Shown: one piece after another, positions 52,891-63,407 of the stretch
Numbering within the stretch: the stretch's first letter is position 1
How the letters are laid out: each line of letters opens with the position of its first letter
NCBI RefSeq assembly: GCF_033807715.1
Contig: NC_084598.1
Location: 46,411,257 to 46,475,256 of the forward strand
DNA from: Cololabis saira
Taxonomy: Eukaryota; Chordata; Actinopteri; Beloniformes; Belonidae
Length of the DNA: 64,000 bases
Reading direction: 5' to 3'
Made by a program: the position numbers and the translations under genes
Notes under the pieces: generated by a model
What the model saw: the letters and a program-made list of their open reading frames with translations, nothing else
Database searches by the model: none
Told to the model about the DNA's origin: nothing

Positions 52891-54734
52891 TGATTCTTGT
52901 GAGTTGGGACAAAACATGTCCTACATAGAAAAGTCTAATTTATATTGAAAATCAAGAAATTCATCATGGTTTACATACTTACAAAGTTAAATCTAAAGGA
53001 ACTGTGTATACCTATGTTCTTTTATAACGTATTTTACACTTTTTCTGTGTGAATTTGTTTAAATGTCTGGTCTGTAGTTAAGAGGTCCATGTTCTTATAC
53101 CTGTCCTCAGCAAGAGGTCACAGTATTGATCCTCCCAAAAAACCTTTAAAAAACTCTATGAGTGTGCAAATATATATATTAAATAACAAAGAGTGGTCTT
53201 AAATAAATAAAACAATGCATGAAGTGAAATTCAAACAATATTTTCCCTAAAATCCTGCCTATCAAAGTTCTGTCCTCAGTTTCTGTCAACTCCGTCAGAT
53301 TCTTTTACAATCCTCACTAAATCAGGAAATAGAATGATCAGCTATTTCCCTGAGGAGCCTTTTCTCTCCCTGCCTGTTCTGAATGCTACGCTAACACTCA
53401 TACTCTGGTAGCTTTAATGCTACGCTAACACTGATACTCTGGTAGCTTTAATGCTACGCTACCACACATACTCTGGTAGCTTTAATGCTACGCTATCACT
53501 CATTCTCTGGTAACTTTTACATTTTTTGATATTTTAGACAAACAATGTTGATATTCCTCTGGTCACAGCTGGAACACGTCAACACCGTCTCTCTGTTATG
53601 ATAAAGTTTTTAAACAGTAGTGGATTGAATTTTAGACCCTCCAGAAAAACGCGGGCAAAAATCCTTGATTCTGCGGGCTAAAATCCTTGATTTTGCGGGC
53701 TAAAATCATTGATTATGCGCTTAAATGTGCAGGTTTTTTATGTGCTTTTATGCGGTGAAATTGCGGAATATGCTGGAAGTTGCGGAATATGCGGGAAGTT
53801 GCAAAATATGCGAAATATGCAGGAAGTTGCGGATTCGGCGCTGAGCTCTTCCCTCTTAAATTCAGCGGGCTGTCTCGTCTGATCTGAGGTCGAGGAGAAA
53901 AAAAAAGGAGAGCGCAGGTGGAGAGGGGCGGTCGCAGCCCGGGGGCCGGCCGTCTCTCTCCTTCCAGCCCGCGGCTCAGTGCTCGGGTGATTGCCGGGCG
54001 CACCGGCGCGACGAGGGGACGAACCAGAGCTCAGTCACCCCACGCGTCCGCCGTCAAGATCCCCCAAGTGGATGGGAGCTTGGCCGGCGGATGCGTCCGC
54101 CTCCGCAGGCGCAGTGGTGCGCGGTCAGCGCGGATCCTGAGTCCCCCGGCAGCCGCGCCCCCCGCGCAACGGCACTCTCTTTTTCCCCTCACCCCCGCGG
54201 GTGAGAGCTGCTGTTTGGAGGGTGGCGAGGGGTGCGGAGGTACCCGGGCGGGTCCCGCACGTCGCAACCAGGCGTCCCGAGATGTCACTCACAACACTCC
54301 CCCCTTTTTCCAAACTTTATGCGAGAATGTGCGGCGATGATGCGGTGAAATCAAGCGAGCCCCGCATAATCCCCGCATAATTCGCATATTCAGCGCGGAC
54401 ATATGTGATCATCGCGGGAAATATGCGCCCTTTCAGGAATAAATTTATCCCCGCGTAATCTGCGCCATTTGGCTGATTATGCAATGAATTCTGCGATCGC
54501 GTAATCGCGTTTTTCTGGAGGGCCTAGAATTTAGGTATTTTAGTAGGTTATTGAGACAGCTAGCAACTGAGGAAAAACCAGCTAGCTGCAGTGAACATAC
54601 ATGTTTTGGCGGGAAAACATGCCCAGAACCATAATTCAGGCTTCACCCATTGCCGCAAATCTTCACACACTCCTCAGCAGAAACTTTTCTACAAAACGGC
54701 AAGATATAAATCTACACTATATTATATTCATATA

Positions 54735-54819
<85 letters not shown>

Positions 54820-54900
54820 ATACATATACATGCAGATGACACGCAGGTTTATATAAATAAACCCTGGTCTCCGGTTCTGGTTCCGGGTCTAGACCTGGTC

Positions 54901-54937
<37 letters not shown>

Positions 54938-57900
54938 CTGCTCAGCTCCCCGGGGCTACGGTACCGGCCGTCCCCGTCCGGACCTTCAGCCAGCCCGTCC
55001 AGCAGCAGCTTCAGCCAGAGCAGGGACCGGTGCAGCCGCAGCAACGTCCGGCAGCCCGAGTCCGTGCGCCGGGAGAAACCCACCAGGCCCGCCTTCAGCT
55101 CCGCCGCCATCATGGACCGCAGGGACCGGTACTGGAAGAACCACAGGACGGGTCAGAGCAGGTCCGGTACTGGAAGAACCACAGGACGGGTCAGAGCAGG
55201 TCCGGTACTGGAAGAACCACAGGACGGGTCAGAGCAGGACCGGTACTGGAAGAACCACAGGACGGGTCAGAGCAGGACCGGTACTGGAAGAACCACAGGA
55301 CGGGTCAGAGCAGGTCCGGTACTGGAAGAACCACAGGACGGGTCAGAGCAGGACCGGTACTGGAAGAACCACAGGACGGGTCAGAGCAGGACCGGTACTG
55401 GAAGAACCACAGGACGGGTCAGAGCAGGACCGGTACTGGAAGAACCACAGGACGGGTCAGAGCAGGACCGGTACTGGAAGAACCACAGGACGGGTCAGAG
55501 CAGCGTCCGGTACCAACGCGTGTCGGGCTCATACACCCTGAGGAAGGCGCGAGCTAGGGCTGGGCGATATATCGAGATTTTAATATATATCGATATATTT
55601 TCAAACGCGATATGGTACGAGACAATATCGTTTATATCGATTTAAAAAAATAAAAATATATATTTTTTTTTTTTTTTTTATGATTTTGATATAGCTTATT
55701 TTGTGACAAATTGACTTGAATGTTTTATTTGAGATTTGCACAAATGTTTTGTTATTTGCACAACTTTCAACCTCAGTGGAAAAGTCTGCCTGTTACTGTC
55801 TACATTGTATTAATTGCAGTGTATTTTAATTCGGCCACAAAAATCTCTGTATATAAAGCTGTTGTGTTGTCAGCCCTTCTCTATGGTGCCGAACCGTGGA
55901 CACTATACCGTCGTCACATCACACGTCTCCGCTGCCTCCAACAACGCCATCTACGAGCAATCCTTCGCATCTCATACCATCAGAGAGTGACTAACGATGA
56001 AGTTCTGACTCGAGCCAATACCATGGATATTGAGATCATTCCCTCCAAGATACAACTAAGGTGGGCAGGGCACATCGCTCGTATGCCTGAAAACCGACTC
56101 CCGAAACAAGTACTCTTTGGAGAGCTTGCTAAAGGAAAATGATCTGTCGGTCGCCCACTCCTACGATGGAAAGATACGCTAAAGAGCACTCTTAAGCAAT
56201 GTGACATCTCACCAGACACATGGCAACTCAAGGCTTTGGAGAGTTCCAGCTGGAAAAACACCACAAATGCTGGACTTAAAAAGTTGGACGATCTGAGGCA
56301 GCAAAACAACGCACTTAAACGTGCACGTCGTCATGCGCAAAGGGAGGCCACTGCTGACGGGAGCCTAGGAGCATTCAAGTGTTGTCACTGTGACCGAAGA
56401 TGTACAAGCCGCATTGGCATGCTAAGTCATGAGCGTGCCTGAAAGAAATGAGAAAAAAAAAAACAAAGCAGCCATCGTCAACTCGACGGGCAGCTTTGCT
56501 TGCTATTTTAATTGAATTGTTATGCAGGAAAGGGATATTTGTTTTATTTTATTCAAGAAGCATTTTTATTCTATATATGCATCAGTTTATTTTTATTTCA
56601 TTTGTTTTATACATGTTGATATTGTGCAGACCTCTGTTAATAAAGGAACCTGTGTGACATTTGGCACGAGGCTTTGGATTAAAACTGACTGTTTATTTAA
56701 GGGTTTGCCTCAGAAAAAAATGAAGCTAACAGAGATGCTAACAGAGATGCTATGCTATAATGCTTTGGGGGAAACCCCAATTATGGCACAGAAAAAATAT
56801 GGATATATATCGAGTATCGCCATTTAGCTAGAAAATATTGAGATATGACTTTTGGTCCATATCACCCAGCCCTAGCGCGAGCCGACACGCGTTGGTGTTT
56901 TTTAGATGTAACCCAGTCACAATAAAGGTTTTTTAACTTTTTTCAATCCACCAGAGTGCCTGCACTTTTTATTTTGAGGTCACTGTTGCACCCGTTGCAA
57001 GAGCACCGGTGGTTGTGGGGACTCCAGCAGCTCCTGGTATTCTGTTTATTGTCCTCTTTAATTAATGTTGAAGTACAATCTCGAGAAAAAAGTCGAAATG
57101 TTGAGAAAAAAGTCGAAATGTCAAGAAAAAAGTCGAAATGTGGGGGGGAGCCACTAGGTCAGCGCTCACCTCGGTGTTGGACCCCCCTGGTCCGGGTCCT
57201 GGTCCGGGTCCTGGTCCCCCTGCTTGTTTCCCATCAGCCACCAGGGGGCGCTGCAGCGACAGCTGGCGGATCAGCACCACCTTCTCCTTCACCTTCTGGG
57301 AGAAGAAGCTGACCATCGTCCCCAGAGACTCCATGAAGCTGCACAACAACAACAACAACAACAACTAGAAAATGTCCTCGCAGAAAGGGCTGAAGGACTC
57401 AAAACTAAGTCCGATGACACCACCCACGACTCTCTATGTCAAACCATTCAAAAGTTATAGCATTTACTGGGTTGTATTTACTGTGTGTGTGTGTGGGGGG
57501 GGGGGGGGGGGGGGGGGGGCGCCACCAGCTTCCCGGCCGTGAGGCTGCAGGACTGGGGGTCGAAGGTCAAAGGTCAGGGGTCAGATTTCCCAGAATTCTT
57601 TTAGGTGCCTCCATTTTCCAGGTTAGAGTATATGAAGTCTTTAGTGACTGAGTCATGTGACCAGTTCTGGCTGAATGAGTCAGCAGCTGAGCTCTGGTTG
57701 CCCCGGCAACAAGAACCTCTCTTCAGAACCTTCCGGTTTGGCTGTGAGAAAAACCCAGATTTTGGCTTCTGACAAGGTCTGAAATAACTCCGATTTGTGA
57801 TCAAACCGTAGCTTGTGGCAGAAAAACGAAAACATTGTGAGAGACACAGAACTCGGCAGATTCTGACAATCTTAATTTATTCAGATATTCCTTAAAATGA

Positions 57901-60900
57901 GTGAGTAAGGTCAGTGAGAACACAGAGTGAGATTCTTTTGAAGAAAACGTTTGATTACATTACAGTCAATGGGGACTGAGGCAGGTATTGGCGCCGCTCT
58001 AGCCCCCCCCGTTTAAATTTTGTGCATACCCCGCCTGTCAACGTCACATTTTATGAATCAAATATTCAAATAATTTTTAACGGCTTCTCACACTCAACCG
58101 ACATCCGCACTCTAGATTTGACAAAAAAGTGATTTCCAGTCCTCGCTTGAGTGCTCATATCTTGAAAAGTTTACATCTTAGGAAAAAACTGTTTCAGGTT
58201 TTGAGAGAAGAGAAGTCTTCCTCCATTTTGAAGTTTGAATCACATTTCTACGTGCAGGTATGAGAAAGTTAGGTGACTCAGAAAAAAGGTGAATTTTGGG
58301 TTGTTTTTTTACCTCCTCCCATCCACTTTGAATGGGGTTTTTTGGCCGTTTTTTGGGGATTAACTTTGGGAGAAATGGGAATTTCAACACCAATATTTTG
58401 ATATATGATTCGCCTGGGTCCTCCGAAATCTGTAGGAGGAGTAGCTAACCGAAATCTGGCCGGAAAATGAATAATAAAAAACATGCAGGATAACAATAGA
58501 TGCCCCGAGGCGTTAGGTAGTAAAGTTGTACTTTAATCTAGTATTAGGTAGTAAAGTAGTACTTTAATCTAGTATTAGGTAGTAAAGTTGTACTTTAAGC
58601 TAGTATTAGGTAGTAAAGTAGTACTTTAATCTAGTATTAGGTAGTAAAGTTGTACTTTAATGTAGTATTAGGTAGTAAAGTTGTACTTTAATCTAGTATT
58701 AGGTAGTAAAGTTGTACTTTAATGTAGTATTAGGTAGTAAAGTTGTACTTTAATCTAGTATTAGGTAGTAAAGTTGTACTTTAATCTAGTATTAGGTAGT
58801 AAAGTTGTACTTTAATCTAGTATCAGGTAGTAAAGTAGTACTTTAATCTAGTATTAGGTAGTAAAGTTGTACTTTAATCTAGTATCAGGTAGTAAAGTTG
58901 TACTTTAATCTAGTATCAGGTAGTAAAGTAGTACTTTAATCTAGGGTTAGGTAGTAAAGTAGTACTTTAATCTAGCGTTAGGTAGTAAAGTTGTACTTTA
59001 ATCTGGTATTAGGTAGTAAAGTAGTACTTTAATCTGGTATTAGGTAGTAAAGTAGTACTTTAATCTAATATTAGGTAGTAAAGTTGTACATTAATCTAGT
59101 ATTAGGTAGTAAAGTTGTACTTTAATCTAGTATTAGGTAGTAAAGTTGTACTTTAATGTAGTATTAGGTTGTAAAGTAGTACTTTAATCTAGCGTTAGGT
59201 AGTAAAGTAGTACTTTAATAGTATTAGTACTTCAGCAGCTGGTCCCAGCTCTGCAGATACGGCTCCAGCAGGACGTCGTCCTCGTCCTCCAGGCTGGACT
59301 TCAGGAACCGCAGCAGGAACCGGGTCTGGAACTGCTGGCCCGGGCAGTGCTGGATGGGGGGCGGGGCTCCGCCCGGGCCCGCCCACTCCTCAGGGACCAA
59401 CGGGGGCTCGACCTGAAACACCCAGAGGTTTCATGATTACAAACTATTTCCTGTCGGGACAGGGGACGAGCTAGCACGCTAGTTCTGGGGGACGAGCTAG
59501 TTCTGGGGGACGAGCTAGCACGCTAGTTCTGGGGGACGAGCTAGTTCTGGGGGACGAGCTAGCACGCTAGTTCTGGGGGACGAGCTAGTTCTGGGGGACG
59601 AGCTAGCACGCTAGTTCTGGGGGACGAGCTAGTTCTGGGGAGTCACCGCCACCAGGCGGCGGCGAGTCGTACCGTTTGTCTGCCGGACATCAAACATGGC
59701 TGCCAGGCGGTGCCGCATCCTCCCGTCCCGCCCTGAGCTGCAGAGACGAGGAAACAAACCATCAAATCACCAGAAATAAAACACACACATGAGTATTGAA
59801 CCAATACGGAACGCAGTTTATTCCGTATTTCATAATTGTCCCATGATGCACGTCTGACACACACACGAACAACGAACTAACAATAATGAACAAAATAAAG
59901 GACAGGATATATTAAAGACAGCAACATGTGTTGGTTCGCTCTCTGTTATTAGTGCCACGGCTGTGCCAGAGGCACGCCTCCTCCATAGCTATGCCATAGC
60001 AATGGAGGAGGCGTGTGCGTTTATTTATTTTTTTCTTATTCATTTTCCGGACAGATTTCGGTTCGCTACTCCTCCTACAGATTTCGGGGGACCCAGGCGA
60101 ATCATTTATCAAAACGTGTGTCTCGACCGGGAATCGTGTGCTATGACTTTTGGTGTTGAAATTCCCATTTTTCCCAAAGTTATTCCCAAAAAAAACGGCC
60201 AAAAAACCCATTCAAAGCAGATGGGAAAATGTTTAAAAAAAAAATCACCTTTTTTCTGATTCATCTAACTTTCCCATACCTGCACGTAGAAATGTCATTC
60301 AAACTTCAAAACGGAGGAAAACTTATCTTATCAAAAATCTCATTTTGTTCTCGAACTGCCGTTACTAACACATTTTAAGGAATATCTGAATAAAATTAAG
60401 ATTGTCAGAATCTGCCGGGTTCTGTGTCTCAAGATGTCTTTGTTTTTCTGCTAGGAGCTACAGTTTCTCACAAATTGGAGTTATTTGAGAACTTGTCAGA
60501 AGGCAAAAATCTGGGTTTTTCTCACAGCCAAACCGGAAGGTTCTAGGTCGAGGTTCTTGTTGCCCCTAGCAACCAGAGCTCAGCTGCTGACTCATTGGCT
60601 GAGCCAGAACTGGTCACATGACTGAGTCAGTACAGACTTCATATACTTTAACCTGGAAAATGGAGAAATCTGAGAGTCATGGGTGGTGTCATTGGACTCT
60701 GTATTGAGTCCTTTACCTTCACTGGTGCAAATTAGCCCCGCCCCTTCTTCTGATTAGCCGATATGTGATATTCTGATAACTTTTGAATGGTTTGACATAG
60801 AGAATCCTGTGTGGTGTCATCAGACTTCATTTTGAGTCCTTCACCTTTATTGCTTGCAAAATGCAACAATGCACACACATGGGGCAGCAGCCCACCGTGG

Positions 60901-61669
60901 TACTCTCGAAATTTCTGCGAGGAAATTTTCTAGTTTATTGATGTCATAATATACAGGTGAAGGTTGGAAAATTAGAATATATTGCAAAACTTCATTTGTT
61001 TCAGTAAACTCTACTAAAGGTGAAACAAATATATAATTTCCCACTACATTCAAAGTGAGATATTTCAAGCCTTTATTTGTTATAATTTTGGTGATTATAG
61101 CTCACAGTTTATGAAAACCCAAAATAAAATTTTTAAAAAAATCAGAATATTTTATGAAATCAATAAACGATTCAATCATCAAAATTTTAACAAATAAATT
61201 TAACATATCTAGCTTTGCATGTAATGAGACTATGTAATATAAATTCACTTTTACACCATATTCTTCACCTGTAGGCTATATTATACATCTTGGCTGATGT
61301 GGACGTACGTAGCATAGCAGGCTAATTCAGTTGCTACATGGTCACATCAATTTAGCGTGGCAATCAAATTTTGAAAATCGACTGTGCGCATGCGCAGAAC
61401 CACAAAGTAGCATTTCTCGGCAGGTAGCAGAAATAGGCAGAACACCGGCAACGCTAGGAGGTCGGTCCTTGGGTCCAGCAGGACAGAACAACAACAACAA
61501 CAACAACAAGACAGAACAACAACACAGGGAAGGGTAAAGTGGAGCCAAGATGGCGGCCGTTAAACTCACGCAGCCAGAAGGAGGTGAAGAAGAGGAGCAG
61601 CGCTAACGCTAGCAGCAGGACGCGCCGCCGTCTGAGCAGCAACATCACGACACAACGACGAGTGGACAT
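52146..61669 (-). CDS. gltpd2: GLTPD2-like glycolipid-transfer-domain protein (gene model, 6 coding exons)
   Basis: Minus-strand exons in transcript order: 61669-61570, 59737-59673, 59412-59231, 57338-57170, 55131-54938, 52374-52146. Phases 1, 0, 2, 0, 2 fit and the total is 939 nt, 312 residues. The N terminus is a Leu-rich signal-anchor, as in GLTPD2 and unlike cytosolic CPTP. The body is a GLTP fold: [69 protein letters not shown] and [20 protein letters not shown], ending GMLALP. Arginines in RTLLRLHR and the HPW motif match the sphingolipid-headgroup site of the family. The usual Asp after the SF-x-S segment appears to be Lys here. Probable role: sphingolipid or ceramide-1-phosphate binding or transfer. 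Confidence 0.85.
52505..52617 (+). pseudogene. L2/Rex-type LINE reverse-transcriptase fragment
   Basis: [20 protein letters not shown], then YADDTQ-like codons (TATGCAGATGACACGCAG), running straight into a (TA)n tract. Inside gltpd2 intron 5. Confidence 0.8.
52621..52886. repeat. (TA)n microsatellite
   Basis: About 130 TA units with two CATACATATATAAATATATG interruptions that are copies of each other. Confidence 0.98.
52887..53384. other. gltpd2 intron 5, nothing recognised
   Basis: AT-rich intronic sequence. No gene or known repeat seen. Confidence 0.4.
53385..53520. repeat. 40-bp minisatellite, about 3.5 units
   Basis: Repeats of AATGCTACGCTAACACTCAT + ACTCTGGTAGCTTT. Confidence 0.93.
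53637..54522. mobile_element. TIR element with GC-rich core, 886 bp
   Basis: Perfect 16-bp inverted ends CCCTCCAGAAAAACGC. Sub-terminal parts carry repeated TTGCGGAATATGC / GCATAATCCCCGC motifs. The core (about 53880-54280) is CpG-rich and promoter-like. No clear target duplication, so the superfamily is open. Confidence 0.85.
54738..54862. repeat. (TA)n tract with LINE codons
   Basis: About 45 TA units, then CATGCAGATGACACGCAGG encoding ADDTQVYI, the same LINE motif that borders the (TA)n tract at 52621. Confidence 0.88.
54938..55131 (-). CDS. gltpd2: gltpd2 exon 5
   Basis: Acceptor GTTCTTCCAG|TAC, donor AGCAG|GTACCA. Encodes [40 protein letters not shown] and [10 protein letters not shown], the central GLTP helices with the conserved RTLLRLHR. 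Confidence 0.92.
55132..55511 (-). repeat. 38-bp minisatellite made of the exon 5 acceptor
   Basis: About ten units. On the minus strand each reads CCTGTGGTTCTTCCAG|TACCGG + (A/T)CCTGCTCTGACCCGT: the true acceptor, the first six coding bases and upstream intron. The copies lie just upstream of the true exon in transcript order. Confidence 0.94.
55512..55554 (+). other. Hairpin arm with hammerhead-like core (split by a hAT)
   Basis: ACCAACGCGTGTCGGGCTC here pairs with GAGCCGACACGCGTTGGT at 56879-56896 across the inserted hAT. Joined, the order is stem, GTC, CTGAGGA, a GGC-GCGA-GCC stem-loop, GACA, stem. This is close to but not a consensus hammerhead (GACA in place of GAAA). Confidence 0.35.
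55555..56874. mobile_element. hAT MITE carrying a LINE fragment
   Basis: Inverted ends TAGGGCTGGGCGATAT / ATATCACCCAGCCCTA. The exact target duplication GCGCGAGC is at 55547-55554 and 56875-56882. A LINE 3' fragment sits inside. Confidence 0.93.
55846..56442 (+). pseudogene. LINE ORF2 C-terminal fragment with zinc finger
   Basis: One frame encodes [40 protein letters not shown], an in-frame TGA at 56140, then [11 protein letters not shown] and a terminal finger [17 protein letters not shown], ending at 56442 and followed by an A-rich tail. It is the end of a non-LTR retrotransposon polyprotein. Only one stop breaks the surviving part. Confidence 0.85.
57063..57140. repeat. 21-bp repeat, three units
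   Basis: GAGAAAAAAGTCGAAATGTT repeated, next to the gltpd2 exon 4 donor. Confidence 0.9.
57170..57338 (-). CDS. gltpd2: gltpd2 exon 4
   Basis: Acceptor (TTG)n-TGCAG|C, donor ACCGAG|GTGAGC. Encodes [40 protein letters not shown] and a Gly-Pro repeat. The usual family Asp after SFFS reads Gln-Lys. Plus-strand 57238-57251 is a full match to the CTCF consensus (CCACCAGGGGGCGC). Confidence 0.9.
57363..58480 (+). repeat. Unclassified repeat, left arm of an inverted pair
   Basis: Matches the reverse complement of about 60040-60930 in order: GTCAAACCATTCAAAAGTTA; GGCTGTGAGAAAAACCCAGA; GCAGATTCTGACAATCTTAA; GATTCGCCTGGGTCCTCCGA. A G run and other sequence (57470-57600) are extra in this arm. Confidence 0.85.
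57488..57521 (+). repeat. (GT)n-poly(G) run
   Basis: GTGTGTGTGTG followed by about 25 consecutive G, a strong quadruplex candidate and a likely assembly weak point. Confidence 0.9.
58500..59225 (-). repeat. 31-bp minisatellite abutting gltpd2 exon 3
   Basis: About 23 units TTAGGTAGTAAAGTTGTACT + TTAATCTAGTA, ending six bases from the exon 3 donor. The donor's own GTACTAATAC resembles the unit (TAGTACTTTAATAGTATTAG), so it was probably seeded at the splice site. Confidence 0.94.
59231..59412 (-). CDS. gltpd2: gltpd2 exon 3
   Basis: Acceptor GGGTGTTTCAG|GTC, donor CTGAA|GTACTA. Encodes [20 protein letters not shown], then [20 protein letters not shown] and YLQSWDQLL, the first GLTP helices. 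Confidence 0.9.
59463..59642. repeat. 44-bp minisatellite in gltpd2 intron 2
   Basis: Four units GACGAGCTAGCACGCTAGTT + CTGGGG + GACGAGCTAGTTCTGGGG between exons 2 and 3. Confidence 0.94.
59673..59737 (-). CDS. gltpd2: gltpd2 exon 2
   Basis: Acceptor TCTCTGCAG|CTC, donor AAACG|GTACGA. Encodes [21 protein letters not shown]. Assigned because its phases (1 in, 0 out) join exons 1 and 3 exactly. Little family signature, so less sure. Confidence 0.65.
59738..60039. other. gltpd2 intron 1, part
   Basis: No gene seen. A 14-bp inverted repeat CACGCCTCCTCCAT / ATGGAGGAGGCGTG sits at 59970-60016. Confidence 0.4.
60040..60930 (-). repeat. Unclassified repeat, right arm of the inverted pair
   Basis: Inverse of 57363-58480 as described there. 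The spacer between the arms contains gltpd2 exons 2 and 3. Confidence 0.85.
60954..61271. mobile_element. Mariner-type MITE
   Basis: Ends CAGGTGAAG / CTTCACCTG with TA on both sides (60952, 61272). AT-rich, non-coding interior. Confidence 0.82.
61272..61569 (-). promoter_or_regulatory. Intron 1 start with NRF1- and YY1-type motifs
   Basis: TGCGCATGCGCA (NRF1 palindrome, about 61386) and AAGATGGCGGC (YY1-type, about 61548) lie just inside intron 1, with (CAA)n between. These are typical of CpG-poor fish promoter/first-intron regions. Function is inferred. Confidence 0.45.
61570..61669 (-). CDS. gltpd2: gltpd2 exon 1 (start, signal-anchor)
   Basis: ATG at 61669. [20 protein letters not shown] then [13 protein letters not shown]: a basic stretch and a hydrophobic helix, fitting a signal peptide or type II anchor. 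Donor GCTGC|GTGAGT, phase 1. TTCCAG just upstream (61677) could be an acceptor, so a non-coding exon may precede. Confidence 0.8.
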
Positions 61670-61680
61670 GTCGAGCTGGA

Positions 61681-61701
61681 ACACACACACACACACACAC
61701 A

Positions 61702-61771
<70 letters not shown>
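61681..61771. repeat. (CA)n microsatellite
   Basis: About 45 CA units starting 12 bp upstream of the gltpd2 ATG ((TG)n on the gene strand). Confidence 0.98.
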
Positions 61772-61774
<3 letters not shown>

Positions 61775-61862
61775 TGCTCTTGACCTTCGTCCTCTCGCCG
61801 TTCTTATCTCACAAACACGTGTCGGGGGAACGAGGCAGTTACCGGTATGTGGTATATGTGTG

Positions 61863-62111
<249 letters not shown>

Positions 62112-62141
62112 CCTCAGTGGAAGACCAGGAGTCTGGGAGAC

Positions 62142-63349
62142 CCTTTTCCACCAAGCTGGTTCCAGGGCTGGTTCTGGGCTAGAGCCAGACTTAGCACCAG
62201 TTCTTTGGTTTTCCACAGCCTAAGCACCGGCTCCTGGCTCTCAAAACTGGTGCTACACCAGCACCAAGTCTTTGCTGGTCCAACTTAAGAACCACGTTAC
62301 GTCGGGGGCTACGTGCTTACGTCAAGGGCTGGGGGCGGTGTTACTGGACAACCAAAGCAGAGTAAAGACGGAAGAGCGCCATTTTTAAACAACGGAGCGT
62401 TGAAGACGGCCGTTAAATTAACAGACTGTTAAAATCTAACGTTAAAATGGATGTAAAGCAGAAGCAGCAATGGTCAACTTGCTGGATCGCAAACTTTTGC
62501 TGTCTAAGAAAGGCTTGAGAAGCCAGCAGCAACACTTGGGGTGCGTCCCAATACTCCCAATACTTTTTTAGTGAATAAAATGAATATTTTGAGTTAGTTT
62601 CTGCATAAAAATGCATTTTGATTACATTTCTAGCGAGAAATACATATTTTACTTTCATAATATTCAATCAGTGAATGTACATAATCACTAGTTTTCCCGT
62701 TTGCCGAACATCACGTCAGAATAAAGGGATTTATGGTTCCGCGTTACACCAACGCAGATCCTACGGCGTAGGTTACGTAACCTACGCCGTAGGCTCTGCG
62801 TCGATGTACGCTGCAACGCGCGCCATAATTTCTTTACAGGCGTAGCTACAACTGATAGATTTCATCTATTAAACCAACATTTATCTTCCTAAATGATTTT
62901 TTTCAGCGTAATTCTCAACAGAGCTGCAGGTTTCTCCCCCGGGACGACAGCGCAGGTTGAGCCGGCTGAGGAGCTGCTGTTACCATGGTAACAGCTGCTG
63001 CTGTGCCCCGGGGCTGCCGGCTCTCCAGTCAAATTTCTTAACAGGCGTTATTTGGATAAACTGAGCCCAGGTTGGGGATCTTAAAGGTTACTTTTACGCC
63101 TGAAAAGATGTTAAAACGTAATAAAGTGCCATATTAACAGCGCTACAGATGAAATTAAAACAGCTTTTGGCTCTCAGCTTCCTGATCAGGGTGGGGATGA
63201 AAACGAGGGGGAGTGGTGACGTGATGACATGGCTCTCTGGCCAGCTGCTGGCCAGCACCAGCTGTGTAAAAGCAACCGGTTCTTACTTAGAACCAACCGC
63301 GAACCGGCTCTAGCACCAGCCTTGGAACCAGCTTGGTGTAAAAGGGGTA
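62142..63349. mobile_element. Large MITE with nested small MITE
   Basis: Inverted ends CCTTTTCCACCAAGCTGGTT / AACCAGCTTGGTGTAAAAGG. The target duplication TGGGAGAC is at 62134-62141 and 63350-63357. CCAGCACCAG/CTGGTGCT motifs fill the ends. It contains the small MITE at 62731. Confidence 0.87.
62731..62828. mobile_element. Small palindromic MITE, copy 2
   Basis: TTATGGTTCCGCGTT ... AACGCGCGCCATAA with the central palindrome CCTACGGCGTAGG / CCTACGCCGTAGG. Same family as 27281-27405. Confidence 0.75.
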
Positions 63350-63407
63350 TGGGAGACCCGGTGACCCGGTGGGGCTGGGATAGCGGTCTCTGACTTCGGC
63401 CACGTTT

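Noticed and set aside
54601..55645. 318- and 193-codon frames with [14 protein letters not shown] repeats
   Set aside because: Plus-strand translation of (TA)n, gltpd2 exon 5 antisense and the 38-bp array.
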